This document shows positions 15,601-25,320 of a DNA stretch of 64,000 nucleotides, piece after piece. The position numbers and the translations under genes were made by a program. Under the pieces are notes generated by a model. It made no database searches. It was not told the DNA's origin and worked only from the letters and a program-made list of their open reading frames with translations. Numbering within the stretch: position 1 is the stretch's first letter; every line of letters starts with the position of its first letter. The DNA lies in NCBI RefSeq assembly GCF_007860015.1, contig NZ_SJPS01000001.1, forward strand, positions 744,001-808,000. Reading direction: 5' to 3'. Source of the DNA: Bythopirellula polymerisocia (lineage in GTDB: Bacteria; Planctomycetota; Planctomycetia; Pirellulales; Lacipirellulaceae).

Positions 15601-18600
15601 CTATTCCAACGTAATCAATAGATCCCCCGCCTCGACCTGGCTGCCCGTACCAACATGTACGGAGGCAATCTTGCCAGCGGTTTCGGCGGCGATTGTGGTT
15701 TCCATTTTCATCGCTTCTAGCGTCATCAGTTTTTGACCCTGCGTGATTTCATCCCCCGAGTCAACCGCCACTAATACCACCATGCCCGGCATGGCCGAGC
15801 CGATCTGTTTGGCATTATTGGGATCGGCTTTGGGTGTGGTCTCGCCCTTTGATTCCAGCGAATGATCCTTCACCGTCACGTCGCGCGGATGGCCATTGAG
15901 CTCAAAGAATACGCTGCGGGTGCCGTCGGCATGGGGATCGCCGATCGTGAGAAACTTGATAATCAGTGTCTTGCCCGGCTCGATCTCGACTGTGATCTCT
16001 TCTCCCGCCTCCATGCCGTGTAGGAACACAGGAGTCGGCAACAAACTTGTGTCGGAGTATTGATCCCCATGCTGGGCAAACTGCTCGAATACTTGCGGAT
16101 ACATTAGATAAGCGACAATCTCTTGTCGCGATGGCTCGTGGCCGAGCATTTTAGCGACTTTTTCTTGCGTATCTTTCATATCAGCAGGAGGCAGGCTCTC
16201 GCCGGGGCGACCTTCCAAAGGTTTTTCGTCTCGCAAAATGCGGTCCCGCACCTTCGTAGGAAATCCACCCTCCACTTGCCCCATCCGTCCGCTCAAGAGA
16301 TCGAGCACGGAACGAGGGAATGCCAACTCACGGTCGCTCTCCATCAACTCCGCACAGCTCATATCGTGAGCAACTAGAAACAGCGCCATGTCACCCACTG
16401 CTTTCGAGGTGGGGGTCACCTTAACGATGTCGCCAAAAAGTCTGTTCACATCGGCATATACTTTGCAGATTTTCGACCACTGAGAAGCGAGCCCCAGCGC
16501 ATGGGCCTGCTGAAAAAGATTCGTGTACTGCCCGCCAGGCATTTCATGTTGATAGAGGTCGGCACCGGCGGCTAGCGTGGGACTTTCAAACACCGAGTAG
16601 AATTCGCGTGTTTCACGCCAGTATTCTGAGATCGCATCCAGTGCAGCCGAGTTGAGCTTTGATGCTCGCGGCGTGAATCGCAACCCCTCGACCATCGTGT
16701 TGAGATTGGGCTGCGATGTGCCACCCGACATCGCTGCAAGCGCCCCGTCAGCAATGTCGAGTCCCACTTCGGCCGCATTGAGAATCGACGAAGCCTGCAT
16801 CCCCCCAGTGTCGTGCGTGTGAAAATGTATCGGGAGATCGACCTCATCCCGCAGCGCCTTTACCAGCACCTTAGCCGCATGCGGTTTGCAAAGTCCGGCC
16901 ATGTCTTTGATGGCCAGAATGTGCGCCCCCATTTTTTCCAATTCTTTGGCAAGCTTAACATAATACTTGAGGTCGTGCTTCGCGCGGTCTGGGTCGAGGA
17001 TGTCTCCTGTATAGCAGATCGCCGCCTCGCAAATCGCGTCAGTCTTCTGCACCGCTTCCATGGCGACACGCATGTTGGGGGTCCAATTGAGCGCGTCGAA
17101 AATTCGAAACACGTCGATTCCCGCATCCGCTGCCTCGCGAACACACAACTCAACGACATTATCTGGGTAATTCGCATACCCCATCGCACTTGAAGCCCTT
17201 AGCAACATCTGAAACAGGATGTTCGGAATCTTCTCGCGCAGCAACTCAAGCCGTTTCCAAGGGGATTCCTTCAGAAATCGCATCGAAGTGTCGAAGGTCG
17301 CCCCACCCCACATTTCGATCGAAAATAACTCGGGCAAAAGCCGCGCGTATGCCTCGGCAATCTGACACAGGTCGTAAGTGCGAAACCGCGTAGCCAGCAA
17401 AGATTGGTGGGCATCCCGCATGGTCGTGTCGGTCCACAACAAGGGTTGCTCGTCCTTCACCCAGCGGGTAAATCCAGTGACGCCTAGTTTCTTGAGTCGA
17501 TCGCGTGTTCCCGTCGGAATTTGTCCCTCGGCCAACTCGGGTAAGACCACTGGCGCTCGCCGTACCGTTGCCGGTTTGCGAGCAACCGTTGAGTTGCCGT
17601 TGACGACTACTTCGCCAATGTATTGCAAGAGCCGCGTCGCCCGATCTCGTCGCTGCACAAAATCAAATAACCCCGGCGTGTCATCAATAAATCGCGTGGT
17701 GCACTCGCCCGCTAAAAAATTAGGGTCGGTCACCAGGCGAATCAAAAACGGGATATTCGTCTTCACTCCCCGCACGCGAAATTCCTGCAAGCTCCGCTCC
17801 GACCGCCTTGCAGCGTCCACAAACGTCCTTCCCCAGGTAGATACCTTTACCAACAACGAATCGTAAAACGGATACACCACCGCCCCGGAAAATGCCGTCC
17901 CCGCATCCAGTCGAACCCCCATCCCACCTGCCGAGCGATAGTGAGTGAGCCTTCCATAATCTGGCATAAACCGATTCGACGGATTCTCGGTCGTCACGCG
18001 ACATTGCACGGCAAATCCCGTCGTCTTGATGTCCTGCTGAGAAGGAAGACCGACCGCCTCGGAATCTAGCCTTTCACCTTGTGCGATGAGGATCTGCGAC
18101 CGCACCACGTCGATGCCAGTCACCTCTTCGGTGACAGTGTGCTCGACTTGAATCCGCGGATTCACCTCGATGAAATACAGTTCGTGCGTGTCGGCATCGA
18201 CCAGAAACTCGACCGTCCCTGCGTTGTCATATTTCACGGCCCGACCAATCTCCAGTGCTGCCTCACACAGTGCGTTGCGAACCTTGGTCGGCAGATTCGG
18301 CGCGGGGGCAATCTCTACCACCTTCTGATGCCGCCGCTGTACCGAGCAATCCCGTTCAAAGAGATGCACCAAGTTACCATGCCGATCCCCCAGCAGTTGC
18401 ACCTCGATGTGCCGGGCACGCTGGATGTACTTTTCGACGAAAATCTCTGGACTGCCAAACGCCGTGAGGCTCTCGCGGCGGGCCGCCTCGAATGAACTCT
18501 CAAACTCCTTGGGATCAGTCACCACCCGCATCCCTCGGCCACCACCACCATGGGCTGCTTTCAAGATTATGGGGAATCCCAGCTTGGTTGCAGTCGCTAA

Positions 18601-19041
18601 ACCATCCGCCGCCTCGACGATCGGCTCGGCACTTCCACCCAACACCGGCACACCCACCTTGGTCGCCAACTTACGCGCCTCTAGCTTGTCTCCCAGATTC
18701 TCCAGCAGATCAACCCGCGGACCAACAAATGTGATGTCCGCATCGGCACACGCCCGAGCGAAATCAGGATTCTCTGAGAGAAAGCCATATCCCGGATGAA
18801 CCGCGTCAATATCATGCGATTTGGCCAGTTCAATGACCCCCGGGATATTCAGATATGCCTGGAGCGGCTTCCCCTCTTCACCGATCAGATAGGCCTCATC
18901 GGCCTTGAATCGGTGCAGCGCATAGCGATCTTCATGCGAGTACATCGCTACCGTGCGGATACCCAACTCGTGGGCACTGCGAAAAACGCGAATGGCAATC
19001 TCGCTGCGATTAGCAGCCAGCAGACGGCGGATGGGTTTCAT
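15601..19041 (-). CDS. pyc: Pyruvate carboxylase
   Basis: The 1146-residue single-chain enzyme makes oxaloacetate from pyruvate, bicarbonate and ATP. Order: biotin carboxylase (IRRLLAANRSEIAIRVFR, GGGGRGMRVV, FIEVNPRIQVEHTVTEE), carboxyltransferase (WTDTTMRDAHQSLLATRFR, with HFHTHDTGG of the metal site) and the biotin carrier domain, with EAMKMETT and biotinyl Lys1112. All the motifs are intact and the length is that of bacterial and eukaryotic Pyc. Its start lies only 7 bp after the stop of the SHD1-protein gene, so the two are likely co-transcribed. With the putative PPi-PEPCK at 25.9 kb it covers the PEP-pyruvate-oxaloacetate node. Confidence 0.96.
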   Translation of the reverse strand: MKPIRRLLAANRSEIAIRVFRSAHELGIRTVAMYSHEDRYALHRFKADEAYLIGEEGKPLQAYLNIPGVIELAKSHDIDAVHPGYGFLSENPDFARACADADITFVGPRVDLLENLGDKLEARKLATKVGVPVLGGSAEPIVEAADGLATATKLGFPIILKAAHGGGGRGMRVVTDPKEFESSFEAARRESLTAFGSPEIFVEKYIQRARHIEVQLLGDRHGNLVHLFERDCSVQRRHQKVVEIAPAPNLPTKVRNALCEAALEIGRAVKYDNAGTVEFLVDADTHELYFIEVNPRIQVEHTVTEEVTGIDVVRSQILIAQGERLDSEAVGLPSQQDIKTTGFAVQCRVTTENPSNRFMPDYGRLTHYRSAGGMGVRLDAGTAFSGAVVYPFYDSLLVKVSTWGRTFVDAARRSERSLQEFRVRGVKTNIPFLIRLVTDPNFLAGECTTRFIDDTPGLFDFVQRRDRATRLLQYIGEVVVNGNSTVARKPATVRRAPVVLPELAEGQIPTGTRDRLKKLGVTGFTRWVKDEQPLLWTDTTMRDAHQSLLATRFRTYDLCQIAEAYARLLPELFSIEMWGGATFDTSMRFLKESPWKRLELLREKIPNILFQMLLRASSAMGYANYPDNVVELCVREAADAGIDVFRIFDALNWTPNMRVAMEAVQKTDAICEAAICYTGDILDPDRAKHDLKYYVKLAKELEKMGAHILAIKDMAGLCKPHAAKVLVKALRDEVDLPIHFHTHDTGGMQASSILNAAEVGLDIADGALAAMSGGTSQPNLNTMVEGLRFTPRASKLNSAALDAISEYWRETREFYSVFESPTLAAGADLYQHEMPGGQYTNLFQQAHALGLASQWSKICKVYADVNRLFGDIVKVTPTSKAVGDMALFLVAHDMSCAELMESDRELAFPRSVLDLLSGRMGQVEGGFPTKVRDRILRDEKPLEGRPGESLPPADMKDTQEKVAKMLGHEPSRQEIVAYLMYPQVFEQFAQHGDQYSDTSLLPTPVFLHGMEAGEEITVEIEPGKTLIIKFLTIGDPHADGTRSVFFELNGHPRDVTVKDHSLESKGETTPKADPNNAKQIGSAMPGMVVLVAVDSGDEITQGQKLMTLEAMKMETTIAAETAGKIASVHVGTGSQVEAGDLLITLE

Positions 19042-19048
19042 ATGTTTC

Positions 19049-19972
19049 TCAAAACTGTCGGTTAACTCTTGCTACAGGGCCAAGTGAGTAGCCTGGATTT
19101 TGTTCCATCGCTGTGATCTGTGCTTGCCGACTATTGCGCCCAGGTACCACAACCGAAAGCGCTGTCCCCGGGGTCCCTTGGTTGGGATACAACACAACTT
19201 CCCACAAGCTAAACATTCCCGCCGTGTAAGCCTGCAATTGAAGTTGCAGCTTCTGAAATTGAGCTGTTTGCTCAGCGCTCTGCTGAAAAGCCTGCGCTTG
19301 CGACTGGAGGTATAAAGCCGACTCTTGTTGGTCTTCATACTTCTGGGCGGAAGCGGCCCAGCGATCCCAGCCCGGCTTCAGCGCTAACAATGCCTTCTCA
19401 CTAAACAGAAAAAACGGTACCGCATAATGATTCCCATTGGACAGCTCCATGAGAACTCCCTCAGTGGTAAAAGTCTGTGGCGCGCCACGGACTCGTCTGA
19501 GCCAGTCAAATAATCCAGCCCTATCGGTAATATCACGCTCGGTAAAATGTGCTGCCACTAGGGGTGCAATCTTTTGATAGACCTCGGGAAGATTTTCGAA
19601 CTTGACGTCGTTAACAAAGATCGTACCCCGGGCCATGCGAAACGTGACATCACGCCGCATGTAATCGACTACCTTACCGATGACCTTCAGGCCATTCCGC
19701 ATTTCCCAGACTTGATCTCCCTTGCCCGCTTTCTCCAGAGCAATCTTGGCCTCTTCCGACTTGGCATACTCTTGATCCTTTTCGGAAAGCTGCTCCATAT
19801 CGACACCAACCAGTGTCTTGTCAGTTTTCTGTATCACCACGTCCGCACCATCGAAGGCAACCAGATCCCCTTCCAGGGAGTAGTTTCCCGACTTGTCGGT
19901 CCACACCCGCGCATCCGCGTTCAGCCCAAACCATGTCGCAGCGAGTACCATTGAAATCATGAACCGAAGCAT
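19049..19972 (-). CDS. SHD1-domain exported protein
   Basis: The 307-residue product has a signal peptide (MLRFMISMVLAATWFGLNAD|A) and directly after it an SLA1-homology-1-type domain (about 21-72: RVWTDKSGNYSLEGDLVAF followed by VIQKTDKTLVGVDMEQLS), a module common in planctomycete exported proteins and thought to bind peptides. Residues 230-270 are Gln-rich and probably coiled-coil. The start at 19972 has GGGAG about 7 bases before it; upstream extension to 20098 crosses a palindrome and is unlikely. The stop is 7 bp from the pyruvate carboxylase start, indicating transcriptional coupling, although no functional link is known. Confidence 0.75.
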   Translation of the reverse strand: MLRFMISMVLAATWFGLNADARVWTDKSGNYSLEGDLVAFDGADVVIQKTDKTLVGVDMEQLSEKDQEYAKSEEAKIALEKAGKGDQVWEMRNGLKVIGKVVDYMRRDVTFRMARGTIFVNDVKFENLPEVYQKIAPLVAAHFTERDITDRAGLFDWLRRVRGAPQTFTTEGVLMELSNGNHYAVPFFLFSEKALLALKPGWDRWAASAQKYEDQQESALYLQSQAQAFQQSAEQTAQFQKLQLQLQAYTAGMFSLWEVVLYPNQGTPGTALSVVVPGRNSRQAQITAMEQNPGYSLGPVARVNRQF

Positions 19973-20062
19973 CGTAAACTCCCAAGCAAAAACTTGTGCC
20001 GACCAAACAACCCCCGACAGTCTTGCCAGTATAGCGGACCGACTCCCGAGTTCCACTGCCAG

Positions 20063-20094
20063 CAACGCCCTGGGATTGCAATCCCAGGGCGTTG
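20063..20094. repeat. Perfect 32-bp palindrome
   Basis: CAACGCCCTGGGATTG is followed immediately by its exact reverse complement. The centre is between 20078 and 20079. It sits in the divergent region between the SHD1 gene (start 19972) and the thiolase gene (start 20153). A related but interrupted copy lies after the thiolase gene at 21339-21362, so this may be a mobile REP-type element or a two-copy regulatory site. Confidence 0.9.
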
Positions 20095-20152
20095 GCAATT
20101 GTTCGTGAAAATGCTTATCCTTATGTTAGAACCCTCCAAGGCAAACTTTCCC

Positions 20153-21310
20153 ATGAAATCCCCCGTCATTGTCGATTGCTGCCGCACCCCTATTGGCCGC
20201 TCCCACGCGGAGAAAGGGGTCTTTCGTCAGGTCCGTTCCGACGATCTCGCCGTCGCCGTCGTCCAAGCAATTGTCGAACGTACCGGAATAGACCCCGCCG
20301 AGATCGAAGACCTCGTCCTTGGCAATACCCAGCAGCAGCGTGAACAAGGCTTCAACATCGGCCGGATCGTCGGACTCATTGCTGGCCTGCCGAGCAGCGT
20401 CCCTGGGGCCACGATTAATCGCCTTTGCGGCAGCAGCCTGCAAGCAATCAACCAAGCCTCCCATTCGATCATCGCCGGGGGGGAAGACGTGCAAATCGTC
20501 GGCGGACTCGAACACATGCAGCATATTCCCATGGACGCAGGCGTCGATTTCAATCCCAAGCTCTTCCACGCCACGAGCAAGGGCGCTCTGCACATGGGCT
20601 ACACGGCCGAGTTTCTTGCCCAGTCACAATCCATAAGCCGCGAGTCCCAGGATGAATTCGCTCTGGCAAGTCACAAAAAAGCAGCCGCCGCCACTGAGGC
20701 CGGTGAGTTTGCGAGCGAAATCATCCCCGTCTGGGGACTCGACGAAGCCGGCAACCGCGAGCTAGTTACCGCCGATCAGTGCATTCGCCCCGACACGAGT
20801 CTTGAGGCACTCGCCGCCTTGAAACCTGCCTTCATGCCCGGCATCGGCACCGTCACCGCCGGTAACAGTTCCCCACTCAATGACGGCGCCGCGGCACTGT
20901 TGATAATGAGCGAAGAGAAAGCCAAGTCACTCGGTCTGAAACCTTTGGTGCGAGTCCTTTCCACCGCCGTCGCCGGTGTCGATCCCGCCGTGATGGGTAC
21001 TGGCCCTGTCCCTGCAACCAAGAAAGCCTTAAAGCGTGCCGGCCTCAAGCTCAATGACATCGACCTAGTGGAACTCAACGAAGCTTTCGCCGCCCAAGCG
21101 CTCGCTTGCATGCAGATGCTCGAATTCGACGCGGCAAAAGTGAATGTGCGTGGCGGTGCCATTGCCATTGGCCATCCCTTAGGCGCCAGCGGCGCCCGCA
21201 TCTCCACCACGCTTATCCACACCATGATTGATCGAGGAGCCACCCTCGGGCTCGCCACCATGTGCATCGGCATCGGCCAAGGCATCGCGACGGTGTTTGA
21301 ACGTGTGTAG
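20153..21310 (+). CDS. Acetyl-CoA C-acyltransferase (thiolase)
   Basis: The 385-residue protein is a type II thiolase family member. The acyl-enzyme Cys is Cys92 in NRLCGSSLQAI; the HGN-like and C-terminal motifs appear as LVELNEAFAAQALAC, GGAIAIGHPLGASGAR and TMCIGIGQGIA, giving the second His and Cys. It would cleave 3-ketoacyl-CoA in beta-oxidation or run in reverse as an acetyl-CoA condensing enzyme; no partner hydratase/dehydrogenase gene lies next to it, so direction cannot be inferred. The start at 20153 (MKSPVIVDCCRTPIG) matches the family N terminus, with AAGG about 11 bases before it. It is flanked by the two related palindromes described separately. Confidence 0.93.
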   Translation: MKSPVIVDCCRTPIGRSHAEKGVFRQVRSDDLAVAVVQAIVERTGIDPAEIEDLVLGNTQQQREQGFNIGRIVGLIAGLPSSVPGATINRLCGSSLQAINQASHSIIAGGEDVQIVGGLEHMQHIPMDAGVDFNPKLFHATSKGALHMGYTAEFLAQSQSISRESQDEFALASHKKAAAATEAGEFASEIIPVWGLDEAGNRELVTADQCIRPDTSLEALAALKPAFMPGIGTVTAGNSSPLNDGAAALLIMSEEKAKSLGLKPLVRVLSTAVAGVDPAVMGTGPVPATKKALKRAGLKLNDIDLVELNEAFAAQALACMQMLEFDAAKVNVRGGAIAIGHPLGASGARISTTLIHTMIDRGATLGLATMCIGIGQGIATVFERV

Positions 21311-21338
21311 TGAAACGTGACTTACACTCGCACTCAAA

Positions 21339-21362
21339 GCCCAGGGATTGTAAACCCTGGGC
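21339..21362. terminator. Inverted repeat after the thiolase gene (GCCCAGGG / CCCTGGGC)
   Basis: Perfect 8-bp GC-rich arms enclose ATTGTAAA, 28 bp after the thiolase stop and 26 bp before the end of the convergent DUF11 gene. The location suits a bidirectional terminator, though there is no T tract. The core GGGATTG(T/C)AA..CCC is shared with the 32-bp palindrome upstream of the thiolase gene. Confidence 0.5.
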
Positions 21363-21388
21363 GTTGAGTTGTCTCACATTTCAGAATC

Positions 21389-23659
21389 TCAGTGATCCGA
21401 GTAAACCCGTGTGCTCTCTTCCTTCGTGATTGGGTCGCGAATTTCGTCCGTCGTTACCTGCACGCGTAGCCGCTGATCCCCAGCTTGCACGCCCTGTGCT
21501 GTGATCCTGAATGTCGCCTCCGCTTTCGGTCCTAGCGACGGAATCGGCGCGAACACCACGCGGTCACCTTGTACGCTCGTTTGCGTATTGCCGTTTCCAG
21601 AAATCGCTCGCAAGCCCGCGGGCATGATCGCTATCACTTGCACATTGGCCGCCGCCTTGGATCCCTGGTTCATGACGCGAATTTCATAGTTCGCCTCACC
21701 ACCGACCTCAATCGGGTCATCACGATCGATCACTTCAAACATAAGTGCCGCGATTCCCTCGACCGTCACTTCTTTCACGGTCTGATCCGTCAACCCATCG
21801 CGGGCTTTCGTGCTGATCTGCAGCGTGTGCTGCCCAGGTTCGACCGGAAGCGCCACCAACTCAACCATCCCGCGCTCATTCGCCGGCAACTCCGCTAGGC
21901 TCCAGAACACGCTGTGCTGTGCCGCGTCATACTCACCCAGATTGTTCGCACTCACAAACTGCAAACCCTTTGGCAAGTGGGTCACCAACTGAATCTCTTT
22001 CGCAGGGGCGGTCCCCGGATTGTCGATACTCACCTGATACGTCGCCGGACGCTCCAGGAATCTCCGTTCCGGCCCTTCGACCGTGAGTCGCAACTCGGGG
22101 GCAATCACCTCGAAATCGCAACTCGCCTCAACCGATAAACCCGCTTCTGCCCGGGCCGTCATCGTGTTTGTTATCCTTCCCGCCTGCTCAGCTGTTAGCA
22201 CCAACTCCAACCGCCGCGACTCGCCAGGAGCCAGGATTCCCATTTCAAATTCCAACGCCGGCCCTGCCTCGTGGCTCACTCCGGCAGGCACCGTTTCGAG
22301 CAGCATTACCCCACTCGCCGCACCACTGCCAGGATTACTCACTTCAATCTGTACCAGGTGCTTTTCACCCACATGTACCTGCGGCGGCGAGGTGAGTCGC
22401 AGTGCCAATTCCGGTTTTGTGCAACGTGCCTTGGCCGATGCCTGGGCGGCTAGCGTCACCGTGGCGACACTTCCTAACTCACCCTCCTCAGCAGGAATCA
22501 ATTCCATCTCGACCGTCCGTTGTTCGCCAACAGACAACGTCCCCAAGTCCCACACGACCTTAGATCCCGAGACTGAAGCTCGAGGTGCCGTGCCGACCAG
22601 TTCCGTACCGAGCGGAACCTCATCATGGATCTGTACATTCTGCGCCGTCCGCTGTCCGGTGTTCTGCACCCGAATTGCAAACGTGCAGCGTTTACCAACT
22701 TGAATCTCCGGCGGGGCAAGTTTCTGAATCGTTAGCGAAGGACTCTGAGTTCCTTCGAGTAGTTTCTCGCCAGGTCGACCTGTCCCTGGTTGTGTCGCTA
22801 ACCCCGGCGTCGGCGTCATCCCCGTTGTCGAGAGATCGACGCTGCTCTTTTGCGGAGCAGCCGGTGTCGGATACTCCGATTCATTTTCCATAATCTCAAA
22901 CCCGGGAGTTGGCCCACGCGGAGGAGCATCGGCCGTCCGCATGTCTACCGCCGGCGGTAGACTCGGCATCGGCTGAGCCGCCTCATACCGACCCGCGCTC
23001 ACTGGTGTGGCTTGTGTCTGAGCAGCGGCCGCAAACGGGTTATTCCCCTGCGGCAATCCCACCGGAGCACTTTGCACAGCAGCAGGCGTTGGTTCTAAAG
23101 GACGCGCCTGTTCCAGCGCTGCCGAGAGCGGATTCTGCTGTGCCTGAGCCGGTGCACCCGCGTCAAACGCGGCCTGTGCATCGACTTCTTCAAAGGCAGC
23201 CACGGTGGCAACTTCCTGACTAGCCCTCAGCGGATTCGAATCAGGCCCCTGTCCGCGCGTCACATCCTCTGCGACTGGTTCCGGCTCAAGCGGCGGCAAT
23301 TGTGGCTCGCTAGAATAGCTCGCATATCGATCCCCCAACTCACTGGCTTGGGGAGTTGCAATCTGAAACTTTTCTGTAGGATGCGATTCTTCACTTGGGG
23401 TTCCGGTAGGAATATCCGCCGAACCAAAAAGCTGCTGAGCCTGTTGATTCAATTGCGGTGGCTCGGGCTTCTCTGCCGCAAAAAGATTCTTTAGTTCATC
23501 CGTAGCCGTCGGCGCACTTCGCGTTGTCACTCGTTCCGCCGCATCAGTTGAGGACCAATACCAAAATCCTCCACCACAACCGGCGGCAACCACCAGAACT
23601 GCCGTGGCAGGCAGCCAAAGGCGACGAATCAAAGAACGGCGAACAACAGTTGTTTCCAT
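21389..23659 (-). CDS. Exported protein with serial DUF11/CARDB-like beta-sandwich repeats
   Basis: A 756-residue protein. Residues about 12-30 form a membrane segment (LWLPATAVLVVAAGCGGGF) that could also be read as a weak lipobox before Cys28. Residues 40-310 are a Pro/Ala/Gln-rich, disordered-looking spacer. From about 310 to the end come four or more DUF11-type beta-sandwich repeats, each with the cycle of a conserved line such as VGKRCTFAIRVQNTGQRTA, VHVGEKHLVQIEVSNPGSG, FLERPATYQVSIDNPGTA and VGGEANYEIRVMNQGSKA. Such proteins are attached to the cell surface and thought to be structural or adhesive. It is convergent with the thiolase gene and no operon partner is evident. Confidence 0.8.
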   Translation of the reverse strand: METTVVRRSLIRRLWLPATAVLVVAAGCGGGFWYWSSTDAAERVTTRSAPTATDELKNLFAAEKPEPPQLNQQAQQLFGSADIPTGTPSEESHPTEKFQIATPQASELGDRYASYSSEPQLPPLEPEPVAEDVTRGQGPDSNPLRASQEVATVAAFEEVDAQAAFDAGAPAQAQQNPLSAALEQARPLEPTPAAVQSAPVGLPQGNNPFAAAAQTQATPVSAGRYEAAQPMPSLPPAVDMRTADAPPRGPTPGFEIMENESEYPTPAAPQKSSVDLSTTGMTPTPGLATQPGTGRPGEKLLEGTQSPSLTIQKLAPPEIQVGKRCTFAIRVQNTGQRTAQNVQIHDEVPLGTELVGTAPRASVSGSKVVWDLGTLSVGEQRTVEMELIPAEEGELGSVATVTLAAQASAKARCTKPELALRLTSPPQVHVGEKHLVQIEVSNPGSGAASGVMLLETVPAGVSHEAGPALEFEMGILAPGESRRLELVLTAEQAGRITNTMTARAEAGLSVEASCDFEVIAPELRLTVEGPERRFLERPATYQVSIDNPGTAPAKEIQLVTHLPKGLQFVSANNLGEYDAAQHSVFWSLAELPANERGMVELVALPVEPGQHTLQISTKARDGLTDQTVKEVTVEGIAALMFEVIDRDDPIEVGGEANYEIRVMNQGSKAAANVQVIAIMPAGLRAISGNGNTQTSVQGDRVVFAPIPSLGPKAEATFRITAQGVQAGDQRLRVQVTTDEIRDPITKEESTRVYSDH

Positions 23660-23829
23660 GGGAGAACCCCGAATTGAAGCAGGCGTGATTCAAAAAGATT
23701 GCGGAGGAATGCCGAGCCAGCGCACACCGCCAGACTCGCGCGGCAAAGATGTAGCAAAACCAAGCCCCAACGCAAACCCCAATGCGCAATTTTGCTAGCA
23801 AACAATCGCTTCAATCAGGCCAGCCGGAT

Positions 23830-24522
23830 CTAACGAGGCAGAGTGGAGCGAGTTCCCCTCGCTGTAAACACCGCCGCACATCCCACCACCTCAACCGACA
23901 CCTCTGCAAACCGCTCGGTGAGCTCTTTCTCCAGCCACTCCAGAGTGTCTTGTGTATTCGAAAAGATCCCCTGGCTGTTGTACGACTTCATGAACCGCTT
24001 CGCCAGAAAATTCCGCGGCACATCGCCCTGCAGTAGCGTCGCACCAAACAAGACAGCATTCGGGTTCATCACCGCTAGCAGATTGTCGAAGACGACTGCT
24101 TTCGATTCCATCGTCCCCGGCAGGCAATGCAACAAGTAGTTGATGCCGACTGAATCAAACTTAGTTATTTCGGCAACGATCTCCGTGGGGGGATGTTCTA
24201 ACACATTGTATCTGTATACTTCGGGCCGATACCGGGAGATCCTCTGCGAAGCATACGCCAAGGCATCTGCATTGAGATCCAACAGAGCGATCCGCGGTTC
24301 ACTTTCCGTAAACCGACAGCGATCAAGAAAGTAGCCTGTCCCGACGCCAACATCCAGATGATTGCCCGTGACATACCGATCGTAGTGCTCCAGCAACCGC
24401 CACGTCGGACACCGCCAGACAAATCGATTCGACACCCCTAGCACGAACCAGTCATACAACGCGAGCGTCCGCCGAGTATAGACAGCCTGCCCCGCTTCAA
24501 CTTGCTCCTGACTAACGCCCAT
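23830..24522 (-). CDS. Class I SAM-dependent methyltransferase
   Basis: The 230-residue protein has the SAM-binding motif I as LDVGVGTGYFLDRC, an acidic motif II end (IALLDLNADALAYA) and a post-motif region FDSVGINYLLHCLPG, as in ubiquinone/menaquinone-like small-molecule methyltransferases. The methyl acceptor cannot be read. It lies between the DUF11 gene and the SDR gene, all in the same direction but separated by 170 and 54 bp, so co-transcription with the SDR is possible but unproven. The start MGVSQEQVEAGQ at 24522 is the only reasonable ATG in frame. Confidence 0.85.
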   Translation of the reverse strand: MGVSQEQVEAGQAVYTRRTLALYDWFVLGVSNRFVWRCPTWRLLEHYDRYVTGNHLDVGVGTGYFLDRCRFTESEPRIALLDLNADALAYASQRISRYRPEVYRYNVLEHPPTEIVAEITKFDSVGINYLLHCLPGTMESKAVVFDNLLAVMNPNAVLFGATLLQGDVPRNFLAKRFMKSYNSQGIFSNTQDTLEWLEKELTERFAEVSVEVVGCAAVFTARGTRSTLPR

Positions 24523-24576
24523 TCAGATATATTAATCTCGATGCCAGGCTACCGCCATAATTACTTTAGGTGCCTC

Positions 24577-25320
24577 TCATGCTTCGGCCGTTGAACCTTC
24601 AATGACTTGCGTTGCAAAACTCTCATAGGCCCCACCAATTTGTTTCGCCATCGAGTCAGGAAACGCGTGAAATTTGTCTGTCGCCAAAGCATCGATAATT
24701 GCATCCGCGACGAGCGAGGGTGGCTCTGCGACCTCGTCGAGGCCTGCATTGCTTGCCATATCCGTTGCGATCGGACCCGGATGAACGCTGACGACTTGGA
24801 TCCCATCATCGCTCAACATCGTCTTGAGGGCCTGAGTGATCGAATAGGCAGCGGCTTTTGAAGCCGCATAAGTTGCGAAATCTGGAAAGCTCCTCAGAGA
24901 CGCAACCGAATTCAGTTGCACGAAGCCTCCGCCACCATTTTTCTTCAGAACCGGCGCAAATGCCTGGGCTACGCGTATCAACCCGTAAACGTTCACATTC
25001 ATTTCGAATTTCAGTGCGTCCACAGCATCCTCAGCGAGTGGTGATGCTACGCGCAGCACGCCGGCATTGTTGACCACCAGCGTCACGTCACTGGCAGCTT
25101 TGGCCGCGGCTTCGATAGATTCGGGCTTCTCCAGATCAAACTCGATCGGCACAACTCGACCTCCGTATTCACTGACTAATTCATCCGCAGAGGAAGGCTT
25201 GCGCACCGCGGCATAAACTTTCGCTGCCCCGCGATCCAGCAATCCCTCGACGATCGCTTTGCCAATCCCGCGATTAGCACCGGTAACCAGGGCGACGCTG
25301 TCTTTAATTTGGTAGCTCAT
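24577..25320 (-). CDS. Short-chain dehydrogenase/reductase (SDR family)
   Basis: The 247-residue classical SDR has the cofactor motif TGANRGIG, the NNAG motif ([11 protein letters not shown]) and the catalytic Ser...Tyr-x3-Lys set (NSVASLRS then YAASKAA). The loop after beta-2 (AAVRKP) has Arg, suggesting NADP preference. The substrate is unknown. The ATG at 25320 follows AAAGGA by 8 bases and matches the usual SDR N terminus ([14 protein letters not shown]), so the upstream extension is rejected. Confidence 0.92.
   Translation of the reverse strand: MSYQIKDSVALVTGANRGIGKAIVEGLLDRGAAKVYAAVRKPSSADELVSEYGGRVVPIEFDLEKPESIEAAAKAASDVTLVVNNAGVLRVASPLAEDAVDALKFEMNVNVYGLIRVAQAFAPVLKKNGGGGFVQLNSVASLRSFPDFATYAASKAAAYSITQALKTMLSDDGIQVVSVHPGPIATDMASNAGLDEVAEPPSLVADAIIDALATDKFHAFPDSMAKQIGGAYESFATQVIEGSTAEA

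Noticed and set aside
22083..22703. Plus-strand 206-codon open frame
   Set aside because: Antisense to the DUF11 protein; Ser/Pro/Cys-rich shadow.
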